DNA of 64,000 nt from Flavobacterium sp. (lineage in GTDB: Bacteria; Bacteroidota; Bacteroidia; Flavobacteriales; Flavobacteriaceae), in NCBI RefSeq assembly GCF_024642105.1, contig NZ_JAHEBT010000053.1, positions 124,001 through 188,000 on the forward strand. Direction: 5' to 3'. Position numbers and translations under genes: made by a program. The notes under the pieces are model-generated. The model was given only the letters and a program-made list of their open reading frames with translations, had not been told where the DNA came from and did not search any database. Shown here one piece after another: positions 31,801-42,335 of this stretch. Position 1 is the stretch's first letter; the number at the start of each line of letters is the position of its first letter.

Positions 31801-32895
31801 CTACACGTTAAATCTAAAGTGCATTACGTCTCCATCTTTGACTACGTATTCTTTTCCTTCCACCTTGAATTTACCTGCTTCCTTACATTTTGCTTCAGAA
31901 CCATAGTGGATAAAATCTTCGTATGAAATTACTTCGGCGCGAATGAATCCTTTTTCAAAATCAGTATGGATAACTCCCGCTGCTTGTGGCGCAGTAGCTC
32001 CAATATTAATGGTCCAAGCACGAACTTCTTTCACACCTGCTGTAAAATACGTTTGTTGTTTTAATAATTTGTAAGCCGCACGAATCAAAACAGAAGCGCC
32101 TGGCTCAGTCAATCCCATATCTTCTAAGAATACTTGACGCTCTTCGTAACTTTCTAATTCATTAATATCAGCCTCGGCACCTACCGAAAGAATAATCACT
32201 TCGGCATCTTCGTCTTTTACCAATTCACGAACTTGATCTACATATTTATTTCCGTTTACCGCTGAATTTTCATCCACATTACAAACATACAATACGGGTT
32301 TATTGGTAATCAATTGGAAACTTTCCATCAATTCTTCCTCATCCTGATTGGCAGGCACGACAGTACGTGCTGATTTAGCTTGTAATAACGCTTCGCGAAT
32401 TCTGTTTAACAACGACTGCTCTGCTTGTGCTTCTTTATTTCCTGTTTTAGCGGCACGATTTACTTTTTCCAAACGTTTTTCAACTGTTTCTAAATCTTTC
32501 AACTGCAACTCGATATCAATCGTTTCTTTGTCACGAATAGGATTTACATTCCCATCTACATGAACAATATTATCATTATCAAAACAACGCAACACGTGAA
32601 TAATCGCATTACATTCTCTAATATTTCCTAAGAACTGATTTCCTAAACCTTCTCCTTTACTTGCTCCTTTTACCAATCCCGCAATATCTACGATATCAAC
32701 CGTTGCCATTTGCACACGTTCTGGTTTCACTAGCTCTTCTAGCTTTGCCATTCTTGAATCGGGTACATTTACTACCCCAATATTAGGCTCAATAGTACAA
32801 AACGGAAAGTTAGCACTTTGCGCTTTGGCATTAGACAAACAATTAAACAACGTTGATTTCCCTACATTTGGTAATCCTACAATTCCTGCTTTCAT
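31801..32895 (-). CDS. ychF: Redox-regulated ATPase YchF
   Basis: MKAGIVGLPNVGKSTLFNCLSNA; GLVKGASKGEGLGNQFLGNIRE; track start 33003 probably too long. Confidence 0.95.
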   Translation of the reverse strand: MKAGIVGLPNVGKSTLFNCLSNAKAQSANFPFCTIEPNIGVVNVPDSRMAKLEELVKPERVQMATVDIVDIAGLVKGASKGEGLGNQFLGNIRECNAIIHVLRCFDNDNIVHVDGNVNPIRDKETIDIELQLKDLETVEKRLEKVNRAAKTGNKEAQAEQSLLNRIREALLQAKSARTVVPANQDEEELMESFQLITNKPVLYVCNVDENSAVNGNKYVDQVRELVKDEDAEVIILSVGAEADINELESYEERQVFLEDMGLTEPGASVLIRAAYKLLKQQTYFTAGVKEVRAWTINIGATAPQAAGVIHTDFEKGFIRAEVISYEDFIHYGSEAKCKEAGKFKVEGKEYVVKDGDVMHFRFNV

Positions 32896-33117
32896 GATAA
32901 TTTTATTTTCGAATAGTGGCCAATAACCACAAAATTTTGCAATTACTTTAATAAAGTGTGCAAATATAGAATTAAAAAAAGGTTCGTTAAACAAAAACAT
33001 CAAATTCTTGCATTCTTTGTAAAATTCGCATCAAAAAAGGAATTTCACTTACTATTTTTCAAAAAATTAGTATCTTGCACCCGATTTAAACCAAATAAAA
33101 ACCAAACCAAATTAGTT

Positions 33118-35589
33118 ATGAAAAAGTACAGCTTACTTTTATTGTTATTCAATTTGACTTGTCTTTTTGCTCAAGAAAACACCAATTCTAAAGCACAAGA
33201 ATTAAAAGAAGTTCAAATTGTAGGTTCTAGAAATACGAAACGAACAGTAGTGAATTCTGCTGTACCCATTGACGTTATTAACGTTAAAGATGTAACCACA
33301 CAAAGTGGTAAATTAGAAATCAACGAATTATTACAATACGTTGCGCCTTCATTTAATGCCAATAAACAATCGGGATCTGATGGAGCCGATCACGTTGATC
33401 CAGCTTCTTTAAGAGGAATGGGGCCTGACCAAACTTTAGTTTTAATTAACGGTAAAAGAAGACACCAATCGTCTTTAATCAATTTATTTGGAACAAAAGG
33501 TCGTGGAAACACTGGAACCGATTTGAACTCTATTCCTGCATCTGCCATCAAAAGAATTGAAATTTTGAGAGATGGAGCAGCAGCACAATACGGTTCGGAT
33601 GCTATTGCAGGTGTTATTAATATTGTATTAAATGACAATATTAACCAAGTAACTGGAGCTGTAACTTACGGAGCTTACAATACAAACGCTCAAGGTGAGT
33701 TTGATCCAGGAACTGCAAACATTAAAAACAACTTTTTAGACGAAAAAAGCTTCGGAAACACATTAGGTCAAAAAAGAAATTTTGACGGTCAATCCATCAA
33801 AGTTGCTGCTAACTACGGAGTAGCAGTGGGTAAAAAAGGAGGAATTGCTAACTTCACTGCTGAATACTTAAACAAAGAGAAGACATTACGTCCAGGATTT
33901 GACTTCAGAAAAGGTTTTGGTGAAGCTGCTATTCAAGGACTTAATCTCTTTGGTAATTTAGTGGTACCTATTTCCGACAAAACAGAATTCTATGCATTTG
34001 GAGGAAGAAACTTCAGAGATACTGACGCTTATGCTTTTACAAGAAATGGAGGAGAAAGAGTCGTGGAGTCTATTTATCCAGGAGGATTTACTCCACGAAT
34101 TACTTCGGAGATTGTGGATAATTCTATCGCAGCTGGTATTAGAACTAAATATGCATCTGGATGGAAAATGGATTTAAGCAATACCTTTGGGAAAAACCTT
34201 TTTCATTATTACATTAAAGGAACTATTAACGCTTCTTTGGTTGGAAACTCGCCAACTGAATTTAATGCGGGTGGACATAGTTTAAGCCAAAACACCACCA
34301 ACTTGGATTTTTCTAAAAACTATGATTCAGTTTTAAACGGAATGAACTTAGCCTTTGGAGCTGAATTCAGAACCGAACAATTTAGCATTTTTGCTGGAGA
34401 AGAAGGATCTTATGCTACTTACGATACTACAGGAAGACCAATCACTAATCCTGCTACACAATCAGCACCTATAGATCCTATTTCAGGAGAGTTCCGTCCA
34501 GGAGGCTCTCAAGGATTCCCTGGATATAGCCCTGCCAACGAAGTAAAGAAAAATCGCAACAATGTATCATTCTATACTGATGCTGAGTTCGATGTAACTA
34601 AAAATTTATTAGTAAGCACTGCGGTTCGTTTTGAAAATTACAGCGACTTTGGCAGTACACTAAATGGTAAACTTGCCGCTCGTTTGAAAGCGACAGACAA
34701 TATCAATTTTAGAGGTTCATTAAGTACTGGATTTAGAGCACCTTCATTAGCTCAGGTATACTATAATTTACGTTTTACCAATTTTAGTTCAGGAGGAGCA
34801 ACTGAAGTTATTTTATCTTCAAACGATAGTCCTGTAACTCAAGCTTTTGGAATTAACAAATTAAACGAAGAAAAAGCTGTTAATGGATCTTTGGGAGTGA
34901 CTGCTAGTTTTGGCGCATTTACAGCAACTGTTGACGGCTATTTTATTAACGTAAAAGACCGTATCGTTTTAACAGGATACTTTGATGCTTCTGCATTGAA
35001 TCTTGGTGTTTCTGCCGCACAATTCTTTACAAATGGAGTGAATACAAAAACAGCTGGAGTAGATGTTGTATTGGCTTGGAAAAAGAAATTCGGAGACAAT
35101 AGTTTCGGAGCAACATTAGTAGGAAACATTAATCATATGACTATTGGAGATGTAAAAAACGGAACTTTAGATAAAGAAACATTCTTTGGAGAGAGAGAAA
35201 AAGCATTTTTATTAGCATCGGCACCTGCCAATAAATTCGGACTTAATATTAATTACGATAGAAAATGGTTTAATGCAGGTTTAGCTTTTACTCGTTTTAG
35301 CAAAGTGGAACTATTAGACTACCAAATGTATGAAGACGTAGCTGATTATGGAAGTTTTGCCAATCAAATTAAAGCTGCAACGGATACCTATAATGCGAAA
35401 ATTGTAACTGATTTAACTTTAGGTTTTAAATTGAACAAATCATCTAAATTAAGTATTGGAGCTAACAATTTATTCAATATTTATCCTGACCAACAAGATG
35501 ACTGGGTTGAAGCAGGTGGATACTGGGATGCTGTTCAAATGGGATTCAGCGGAGCGTATTACTATGCTAGATTAGGATTTACATTCTAA
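33118..35589 (+). CDS. TonB-dependent receptor
   Basis: Start MKKYSLLLLLFNLTCLFAQ at 33118; plug domain (VINGKRRHQSSLIN, IKRIEILRDGAAAQYGSDAIAGVINIVL), C-terminal aromatic strand YYYARLGFTF. Confidence 0.93.
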   Translation: MKKYSLLLLLFNLTCLFAQENTNSKAQELKEVQIVGSRNTKRTVVNSAVPIDVINVKDVTTQSGKLEINELLQYVAPSFNANKQSGSDGADHVDPASLRGMGPDQTLVLINGKRRHQSSLINLFGTKGRGNTGTDLNSIPASAIKRIEILRDGAAAQYGSDAIAGVINIVLNDNINQVTGAVTYGAYNTNAQGEFDPGTANIKNNFLDEKSFGNTLGQKRNFDGQSIKVAANYGVAVGKKGGIANFTAEYLNKEKTLRPGFDFRKGFGEAAIQGLNLFGNLVVPISDKTEFYAFGGRNFRDTDAYAFTRNGGERVVESIYPGGFTPRITSEIVDNSIAAGIRTKYASGWKMDLSNTFGKNLFHYYIKGTINASLVGNSPTEFNAGGHSLSQNTTNLDFSKNYDSVLNGMNLAFGAEFRTEQFSIFAGEEGSYATYDTTGRPITNPATQSAPIDPISGEFRPGGSQGFPGYSPANEVKKNRNNVSFYTDAEFDVTKNLLVSTAVRFENYSDFGSTLNGKLAARLKATDNINFRGSLSTGFRAPSLAQVYYNLRFTNFSSGGATEVILSSNDSPVTQAFGINKLNEEKAVNGSLGVTASFGAFTATVDGYFINVKDRIVLTGYFDASALNLGVSAAQFFTNGVNTKTAGVDVVLAWKKKFGDNSFGATLVGNINHMTIGDVKNGTLDKETFFGEREKAFLLASAPANKFGLNINYDRKWFNAGLAFTRFSKVELLDYQMYEDVADYGSFANQIKAATDTYNAKIVTDLTLGFKLNKSSKLSIGANNLFNIYPDQQDDWVEAGGYWDAVQMGFSGAYYYARLGFTF

Positions 35590-35610
35590 ATTTAACTCCT
35601 TAGAAACAAA

Positions 35611-35638
35611 AAAATCCTGAGCAATTGCTCAGGATTTT
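35611..35638. terminator. Terminator after TonB receptor gene (bidirectional)
   Basis: aaaatcctgagc-aatt-gctcaggatttt. Confidence 0.9.
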
Positions 35639-35662
35639 TTTTATAATAAAGTTTTAAAAAAA

Positions 35663-36013
35663 TTATTCGTTGTGTAAGAACGCTTGTCTGTTCAACAAGG
35701 TTTCTTCAGACTCTACGTGATTCTCATCAGGAATACAACAATCTACAGGACAAACAGCCGCACATTGTGGTTCATCATGAAAACCTTTACATTCCGTACA
35801 TTTCCCAGGAACAATGTAATATACATCATCCGAAATTGGCGTTTGAGCCGCATCTGAATCTACCTCGGTACCATCAGGCAAAATTACCTTACCTGTTAGT
35901 TTTGTCCCGTCTTTATATCTCCAGTCATCAGCTCCTTCGTAAATTGCAGTATTTGGACATTCTGGTTCACAAGCCCCACAATTGATACATTCATCTGTAA
36001 TTATAATTGCCAT
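35663..36013 (-). CDS. 4Fe-4S dicluster ferredoxin
   Basis: [16 protein letters not shown] ... [22 protein letters not shown]. Confidence 0.92.
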   Translation of the reverse strand: MAIIITDECINCGACEPECPNTAIYEGADDWRYKDGTKLTGKVILPDGTEVDSDAAQTPISDDVYYIVPGKCTECKGFHDEPQCAAVCPVDCCIPDENHVESEETLLNRQAFLHNE

Positions 36014-36129
36014 AATTTCTAGTCTTAAAGTTTGAAAGTCTAAAGTCTTGAGTTACCTTTTTGACTTTCGGCTTATTTATGCTTATTTTTGTGCAAAATT
36101 ACAATCAAAACCATTCATAAACAAACATT

Positions 36130-37191
36130 ATGGACTTAGAAACAAAAAAAAATGTTTTTGTTACATTAGGACGCTTTTTAAATCAGTTCGCAGAAGACAA
36201 TTCTACTAAAGATTCTAGCGTTCCTCAAAATGATTTGTTTTTTGATAATTTTAAACAATTAATTCAATTATCTCAATCCCATAACGGCTGGTACACTCCA
36301 GAGCAAGTCTATTTCTCGATACAATCTTGGGCAAAAGCCTTAACGTCAGCAAATTTAAATCAATGGACATCGTCTTATGATTTCACAACAACCGAGCCTA
36401 AAACCATTGCGTTAATTTTGGCCGGAAATATTCCGCTAGTTGGATTTCATGATTTTATTTCTGTTTTAATGGCTGGACATAATGTAGTAGTAAAGACATC
36501 ATCAAACGACCAACACTTATTGCCTTTTTTGGCAAAATACCTTATCGCTATTGAACCTGATTTGGCCAACAAAATCACTTTTGTTGAGGGGAAATTAGAA
36601 ACCTTTGATGCCGTTATTGCCACAGGAAGCAACAACACAGCGCGTTATTTCGAATATTATTTTAAAGATAAGCCTTCTATCATTCGAAAAAACAGAAATT
36701 CAGTTGCCGTTTTAAATGGAGAAGAAACCAAAGAACAACTCATCGCTTTAGGCGAGGATATTTTCCGTTATTTTGGACTAGGTTGTCGTAATGTTTCCAA
36801 ACTTTTTGTTCCAAAAGGCTATTCATTTGACGCGTTTTTTGAAGCTATTTTTGAATACCAAGATGTGATTCATTATGAAAAATATGCTAATAATTACGAC
36901 TATAATAAAGCGGTTTTTTTAATGAGCAATTACAAGTTATTAGACAACGGATTTTTAACTTTAAAAGAAGATTCAAGCCACGCCTCTCCTATTTCTAGCG
37001 TGTTTTATGAATACTACGACACCCTTGCGGAGGTAGAGAAAAGATTCGAAACAGAAGCCGATACCATTCAGTGTATTGTGAGTGACAATTTAGTCAAAAA
37101 CAGCATCCCTTTCGGACAGACACAACGCCCTCAATTATGGGATTACGCAGATAATGTCGATACTATTTCGTTTTCGTTAACAATAAAGTAA
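36130..37191 (+). CDS. Acyl-CoA reductase (LuxC-like)
   Basis: 353 aa; ALILAGNIPLVGFHDFISVLMAGHNVVVKTSSND; YFGLGCRNVSKLFVPKGY. Confidence 0.85.
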   Translation: MDLETKKNVFVTLGRFLNQFAEDNSTKDSSVPQNDLFFDNFKQLIQLSQSHNGWYTPEQVYFSIQSWAKALTSANLNQWTSSYDFTTTEPKTIALILAGNIPLVGFHDFISVLMAGHNVVVKTSSNDQHLLPFLAKYLIAIEPDLANKITFVEGKLETFDAVIATGSNNTARYFEYYFKDKPSIIRKNRNSVAVLNGEETKEQLIALGEDIFRYFGLGCRNVSKLFVPKGYSFDAFFEAIFEYQDVIHYEKYANNYDYNKAVFLMSNYKLLDNGFLTLKEDSSHASPISSVFYEYYDTLAEVEKRFETEADTIQCIVSDNLVKNSIPFGQTQRPQLWDYADNVDTISFSLTIK

Positions 37192-37282
37192 AAAATTGTT
37201 TAAATATTTCTGATTATTTAACGGTTTTTAAAGTATGATTACCGAAATTTGCATTTTTAAATTTTGGAACAAACTACTACTA

Positions 37283-38353
37283 ATGAAAAAACACAACTAC
37301 AGCGCAGGACCTTGTATCTTACCACAAGAAGTTTTTGAAAAATCAGCACAAGCCATTTTGGATTTCAATAATTCAGGTTTATCTATTTTGGAAATATCGC
37401 ACAGAAGCAAAGATTTCGTTGCGGTAATGGATGAAGCTAGAGCATTAGTTCTTGAATTATTAGGTTTAGAAGGTAAAGGATACCAAGCACTTTTCCTTGC
37501 CGGAGGAGCTAGTTTAGAGTTCTTAATGGTTCCGTATAACTTGATGAAAGAAAACGGAAAAGCAGCGTATTTGGATTCTGGAACTTGGGCATCTGCCGCA
37601 ATTAAAGAAGCAAAATATTTTGGAGAAACTGTTGTTGTAGCTTCATCAAAAGAACAAAATTACAATAATGTACCTAAAGGATATACCATTCCTGCTGACG
37701 CAGATTATTTCCACTGTACAAGTAACAATACTATTTTTGGAACTCAAATGAAAGAAATTCCAACTACTAACATTCCTGTAGTTTGCGATATGAGTTCTGA
37801 TATTTTTTCACGTCAATTGGACTTTTCTAAATTTGACATTATCTACGCTGGAGCTCAAAAAAATATGGGACCTGCCGGAACAACTTTAGTAGTTATCAAA
37901 GAAGAAATCTTAGGTAAAAACGGAAGAGAAATTCCAAGTATGTTAGATTATGCAAAACACATTAAAGCAGAAAGTATGTACAATACACCACCTGTTTTCC
38001 CAGTGTATGCTTCTTTACTAACCTTACAATGGTTGAAAAAACTAGGCGGAATTGCTGCAATAGAAAAAATCAACAATGCTAAAGCGGAATTGCTTTACAA
38101 CGAAATTGATAGAAACCCATTATTCAAAGGAGCAGCAGTGGTAGAAGATCGTTCTAACATGAATGCTACTTTCTTATTGAACAACCCAGAACACGCACCA
38201 ATTTTTGATGCTATGTGGAAAGAAGCTGGAATCTCTGGATTGCCAGGTCACCGTTCAGTAGGAGGTTACAGAGCGTCTATGTACAATGCTATGCCAATTG
38301 AAAGCGTACAAGTATTGGTTGACGTAATGCAAGCTTTGGAAAAAGCAGTTTAA
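37283..38353 (+). CDS. serC: 3-phosphoserine/phosphohydroxythreonine transaminase
   Basis: MKKHNYSAGPCILPQEVFEKSAQ; YAGAQKNMGPAGTTLVV. Confidence 0.96.
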   Translation: MKKHNYSAGPCILPQEVFEKSAQAILDFNNSGLSILEISHRSKDFVAVMDEARALVLELLGLEGKGYQALFLAGGASLEFLMVPYNLMKENGKAAYLDSGTWASAAIKEAKYFGETVVVASSKEQNYNNVPKGYTIPADADYFHCTSNNTIFGTQMKEIPTTNIPVVCDMSSDIFSRQLDFSKFDIIYAGAQKNMGPAGTTLVVIKEEILGKNGREIPSMLDYAKHIKAESMYNTPPVFPVYASLLTLQWLKKLGGIAAIEKINNAKAELLYNEIDRNPLFKGAAVVEDRSNMNATFLLNNPEHAPIFDAMWKEAGISGLPGHRSVGGYRASMYNAMPIESVQVLVDVMQALEKAV

Positions 38354-38380
38354 AAATTAAATAAATTAATATGAGGATGA

Positions 38381-38405
38381 GATTGTTCCGTTCCTCGCAA
38401 TGACA
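38381..38405. repeat. Dispersed repeat agattgttccgttcctcgcaatgac (copy 2)
   Basis: Near-identical core to 31763-31783. Confidence 0.6.
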
Positions 38406-38413
38406 TAAAAAAA

Positions 38414-39364
38414 ATGAAAGTATTAGCAAATGACGGAATTTCTAAAAGTGGAATTCAAGCATTAGAAAAAGGTGGATTTGAAGTGATTACTACTAAAGTA
38501 GCACAAGAACAAGTAGCTAACTTTATTAACGAAAATAATGTAAGCGTTATTTTAGTTCGTAGTGCAACTAAAGTTCGTAAAGACATTATCGATGCTTGTC
38601 CTGGTATCAAAATCATCGGTCGTGGTGGTGTTGGAATGGATAACATTGATGTTGAATATGCTAAAAGCAAAGGAATCAATGTAATCAATACACCTGCTTC
38701 TTCTTCAGAATCAGTTGCTGAGTTGGTTTTTGGTCACTTATTTAATGGGGTTCGTTTTTTACACGACTCCAACAGAAATATGCCTTTAGAAGGTGATGCT
38801 AACTTTGAAGGATTGAAAAAAGCATACGCTAACGGAACTGAATTAAGAGGTAAAACTTTAGGAATTGTAGGAATTGGACGTATTGGTCAAGCTACTGCAA
38901 AAATGGCGCTTGGTTTAGGGATGAAAGTAATTGCTGCGGATAGTTTTATTGATAAAGTAGATGTAAAAGTAGAATTCTTTGACGGACAATCAGTAACTAC
39001 AACTATTGTATCACAATCATTAGAATCGTTATTCAAAGAAGCTGACTTCATTTCGTTACACGTTCCTGCTCAAAACGGATACATCATCTCAAAAGCGGAA
39101 TTGGCTATTATGAAAGATGGTGTAGGTATTGTAAACTGTGCTCGTGGTGGGGTAATTGACGAAATTGCTTTAATCGAAGCATTAGACAGCGGAAAAGTTG
39201 GTTTTGCTGGATTAGACGTTTTTGAAAGCGAACCAAAACCAGAAATCAAAATCCTTATGCACCCAAAAATCTCTTTGACTCCTCACATTGGAGCTGCTAC
39301 AGGAGAAGCACAAGATAGAATTGGAACAGAATTAGCGCAACAAATCATCAGTATTTTAGGTTAA
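38414..39364 (+). CDS. serA: D-3-phosphoglycerate dehydrogenase / 2-hydroxyacid dehydrogenase
   Basis: GRGGVGMDNIDVEYAKSKGI, GIVGIGRIGQATAKMA, NCARGGVIDE; follows serC. Confidence 0.92.
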   Translation: MKVLANDGISKSGIQALEKGGFEVITTKVAQEQVANFINENNVSVILVRSATKVRKDIIDACPGIKIIGRGGVGMDNIDVEYAKSKGINVINTPASSSESVAELVFGHLFNGVRFLHDSNRNMPLEGDANFEGLKKAYANGTELRGKTLGIVGIGRIGQATAKMALGLGMKVIAADSFIDKVDVKVEFFDGQSVTTTIVSQSLESLFKEADFISLHVPAQNGYIISKAELAIMKDGVGIVNCARGGVIDEIALIEALDSGKVGFAGLDVFESEPKPEIKILMHPKISLTPHIGAATGEAQDRIGTELAQQIISILG

Positions 39365-39382
39365 TTTTTTCAAATAATACAC

Positions 39383-39415
39383 AAAAAGGATGTCTCAAAA
39401 AGACATCCTTTTTTT
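39383..39415 (+). terminator. Terminator after serA
   Basis: aggatgtct-caaaa-agacatcct with T run. Confidence 0.85.
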
Positions 39416-39467
39416 ATACTTTACTTTATGCAAAAATCATAACTTTGTAACGCTTTAGATAATCCTA

Positions 39468-39773
39468 ATGGAAAAATTAAAACAGCGTTGGGGTATTCAA
39501 TCCAATTTCCAACTGACTATTATTTTTATCGTTTTTGCAATCACGGGTTCAGCCTCAGCAATGGCTTCGAAACCTGTATGTGTGTGGCTAGGAATTACTA
39601 AAGATGATTTCGGATTTTTCTTCACTCCTATTCGACTACTTTTGATATTCCCATTGTACCAAGTACTTTTAGTTAGCATTGGCTTTCTTTTTGGTCAATT
39701 TACCTTTTTCTGGCAATTTGAAAAGAAACTCTTGCGCCAAATTGGTTTGGGATTCTTGTTCAAAGAAAAATAA
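39468..39773 (+). CDS. DUF6787-like small membrane protein
   Basis: 101 aa; MEKLKQRWGIQSNFQLTIIFIVFAITGSASAMASKP. Confidence 0.6.
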   Translation: MEKLKQRWGIQSNFQLTIIFIVFAITGSASAMASKPVCVWLGITKDDFGFFFTPIRLLLIFPLYQVLLVSIGFLFGQFTFFWQFEKKLLRQIGLGFLFKEK

Positions 39774-39851
39774 ATCGAACCTAAATTCTTTACCCAAATT
39801 TTTCATTTGGATAACCAAAAATCTTTGTTTCTTTGTAAAAACAAGTTCCAA

Positions 39852-40517
39852 ATGATACAAGCGAAAAACCTACATAAATTTTACGACCAATTAGAAGTGC
39901 TAAAAGGAGTGGATTTGCACATTCAAAAAGGAGAAATCGTTGCTGTTGTAGGAGCTTCTGGAGCAGGAAAAACAACTTTGTTACAACTACTCGGCACATT
40001 AGACAAACCTTCAATACAAGAGGGAACAGAATTATTCATCAATGGCGAAAATGTGTTGACAATGAATGATAAAACCTTATCCCAATTCAGAAACTTAAAT
40101 CTGGGGTTTATCTTTCAATTTCACCAATTACTTCCTGAATTTACGGCTTTAGAAAATGTATGCATTCCGGCTTTTATTGCCAATAAAAACAAACAAGAAA
40201 CTGAAAAAGAAGCGAAACGCCTCTTAGAGTATTTAGGTCTTTCAGAACGAATGGATCACAAACCCAATGCCCTTTCGGGAGGTGAACAACAACGTGTAGC
40301 AGTAGCTCGTGCTTTAATCAATAAACCAGACGTTATTTTTGCCGATGAGCCTTCTGGAAACCTCGATACCCATTCAGCAGAGAATTTACACCAATTGTTT
40401 TTTCAATTGCGTGACGAATTCGGGCAAACTTTTGTGATTGTAACGCACAACGAAGAACTAGCTAATATGGCGGACAGAAAATTAATCATGGTAGACGGAC
40501 AAATTAGCAATCCCTAA
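39852..40517 (+). CDS. ABC transporter ATP-binding protein (LolD-like)
   Basis: Start [24 protein letters not shown]; Walker [26 protein letters not shown]. Confidence 0.92.
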   Translation: MIQAKNLHKFYDQLEVLKGVDLHIQKGEIVAVVGASGAGKTTLLQLLGTLDKPSIQEGTELFINGENVLTMNDKTLSQFRNLNLGFIFQFHQLLPEFTALENVCIPAFIANKNKQETEKEAKRLLEYLGLSERMDHKPNALSGGEQQRVAVARALINKPDVIFADEPSGNLDTHSAENLHQLFFQLRDEFGQTFVIVTHNEELANMADRKLIMVDGQISNP

Positions 40518-40547
40518 TTGCGAAACACAATTTAATGTCTTTCCACT

Positions 40548-41339
40548 ATGACTCATTCTGAACTACAATCTTTTCTAGACGAAAAAGTTATCCAATACAA
40601 TACCCGAGATTTTATCGATAGCGACCCTGTTCAAATTCCGCATTTATTTTCTCAAAAAGAAGATATTGAAATAGCTGGATTTTTAGCAGCAACCATTGCT
40701 TGGGGCAATCGAAAGATGATTATCAAAAATGCACATCGGATGATGGAATTGATGGGTAACGCCCCTTATGACTTTGTTCTTTCACATCAAGAAAAAGATT
40801 TAAAAGACTTAGCATCGTTTGTACACCGCACGTTCAATGGGCAGGATTTTATTGTTTTTGTCAAAGGTTTACAACACATTTATAAAAACCACAACGGACT
40901 CGAAGCTGTTTTTGCTCAAAACCAAGAACCGTTGTCTATGCAAAAAAGCATTCATGAATTCAAGAAACTCTTTTTTGACACGAGCGACAGCGAACTGGCG
41001 AAGCAAATTCCACATGCAACACGAGCACAAAAACACATTTCAGATCCATTGAATAATTCGGCAGCCAAACGAATCAATATGTATTTACGCTGGATGGTGC
41101 GCCAAGACAACAAAGGAGTCGATTTAGGTATTTGGAAAAGCATCTCAGCTGCAGCACTCTCTTGTCCACTCGATGTACATTCGGGTAATGTGGCACGAAA
41201 ATTAGGCTTACTTCACCGCAAACAAAACGATGCTAAAGCATTAGCCGAACTCGATACTCAATTGCGAATTCTAGACCCGAATGACCCTGTCAAATATGAT
41301 TTTGCACTATTTGGTTTGGGTGTGTTTGAAGGGTTTTGA
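40548..41339 (+). CDS. TIGR02757 family protein
   Basis: 263 aa; AAALSCPLDVHSGNVARKLGLLHRKQNDAKA, FALFGLGVFEGF. Confidence 0.85.
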   Translation: MTHSELQSFLDEKVIQYNTRDFIDSDPVQIPHLFSQKEDIEIAGFLAATIAWGNRKMIIKNAHRMMELMGNAPYDFVLSHQEKDLKDLASFVHRTFNGQDFIVFVKGLQHIYKNHNGLEAVFAQNQEPLSMQKSIHEFKKLFFDTSDSELAKQIPHATRAQKHISDPLNNSAAKRINMYLRWMVRQDNKGVDLGIWKSISAAALSCPLDVHSGNVARKLGLLHRKQNDAKALAELDTQLRILDPNDPVKYDFALFGLGVFEGF

Positions 41340-41428
41340 ATACAAATAATAAAACAAATGAATTGTTAACAATATTTTTAATGACTATCTAAATTTAGTA
41401 AGTTTGAGAAATTAAATCATATCCTTAT

Positions 41429-42334
41429 ATGCAAGCCAAACCTTTCTTAAAATGGGCGGGTGGTAAAACCCAGTTGATTACAGACATACAAAAAGCATTA
41501 CCTAAAGAGTTTATTTCTCAAAAATTTACTTATGTAGAACCGTTTGTAGGAAGTGGTGCGGTTTTATTTTGGATATTGAATAATTTTCCAAATGTAGAAA
41601 AAGCCGTAATAAATGACATTAATTCCGACTTAACAAATACTTACAAAGTAATTGCCTCAAAAACCAAAAACTTGATTTCTGTATTAGAACAATTTCAAAG
41701 GGAATTTCATTCACTAGATTTATTAGAAGAAAAAAAGAAAGAATATTTTTACGCCAAACGTGAGTTGTTTAACACCCGAAGTACAGATAAAGTAACACAA
41801 GCGGCTTTATTCATATTCTTAAATCGTACCTGTTTCAATGGTTTATTTCGTGTGAATAAAAATAATGGTTTTAATGTGCCAATGGGAAGTTATAAAAAAC
41901 CGACTATTTGTGATAAAGAAAATCTTTTAGCCGTTAGTGAGGCATTGCAACGAGTTGAAATACTGACTGGCGATTACCAAGAAACTCTAAAACATGCAGA
42001 AAGACCTGCTTTGTTTTATTTTGATCCTCCTTATAAACCTTTAAGCAATACCTCTAGTTTTAACTCCTATGCTAAAGATGAGTTTAACGATGAAGAGCAA
42101 ATACGTTTGCGTGATTTTTGCAAAACATTAGATACTTTAGACCATAAATGGATACTGAGTAATTCTGATGTAAAAGGAAAAGACACAAACGATAATTTCT
42201 TTGACGATTTGTATAATGAATTTAATAAAGGCGTTACCCTATCAGGTCGGGCTTTACGTTTCAATCTTTTGTTTTTTAAAGAAAAAAACAAAAGGATTTA
42301 CACTGCAATCCCTAACGCTAAATTAGCTGCATAG
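41429..42334 (+). pseudogene. dpnM-like: DpnM/Dam-like (D12 class) adenine methylase with C-terminus replaced by repeat-encoded residues
   Basis: PFLKWAGGKTQLITDI, YVEPFVGSGAVLFW, FYFDPPYKPLSNTSSFNSY, similarity to D12 enzymes up to DDLYNEFN then GVTLSGRALRFNLLFFKEKNKRIYTAIPNAKLAA encoded by a palindromic repeat; no RG..E..I.NY-type end. Confidence 0.75.
42230..42318. mobile_element. Palindromic dispersed repeat inserted in the 3' end of the dpnM-like gene
   Basis: ggcgtta...taacgc ends, central aatcttttgtttttt-aaag-aaaaaaacaaaaggatt hairpin; resembles recurrent Bacteroidetes repeat (gggctttacgtttcaatctttt...ggatttacactgcaatccctaacgc). Confidence 0.6.
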
Positions 42335-42335
42335 T

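Noticed and set aside
40819-41143. Overlapping ORFs inside the TIGR02757 gene
   Set aside because: Out-of-frame or antisense to a well supported conserved protein.
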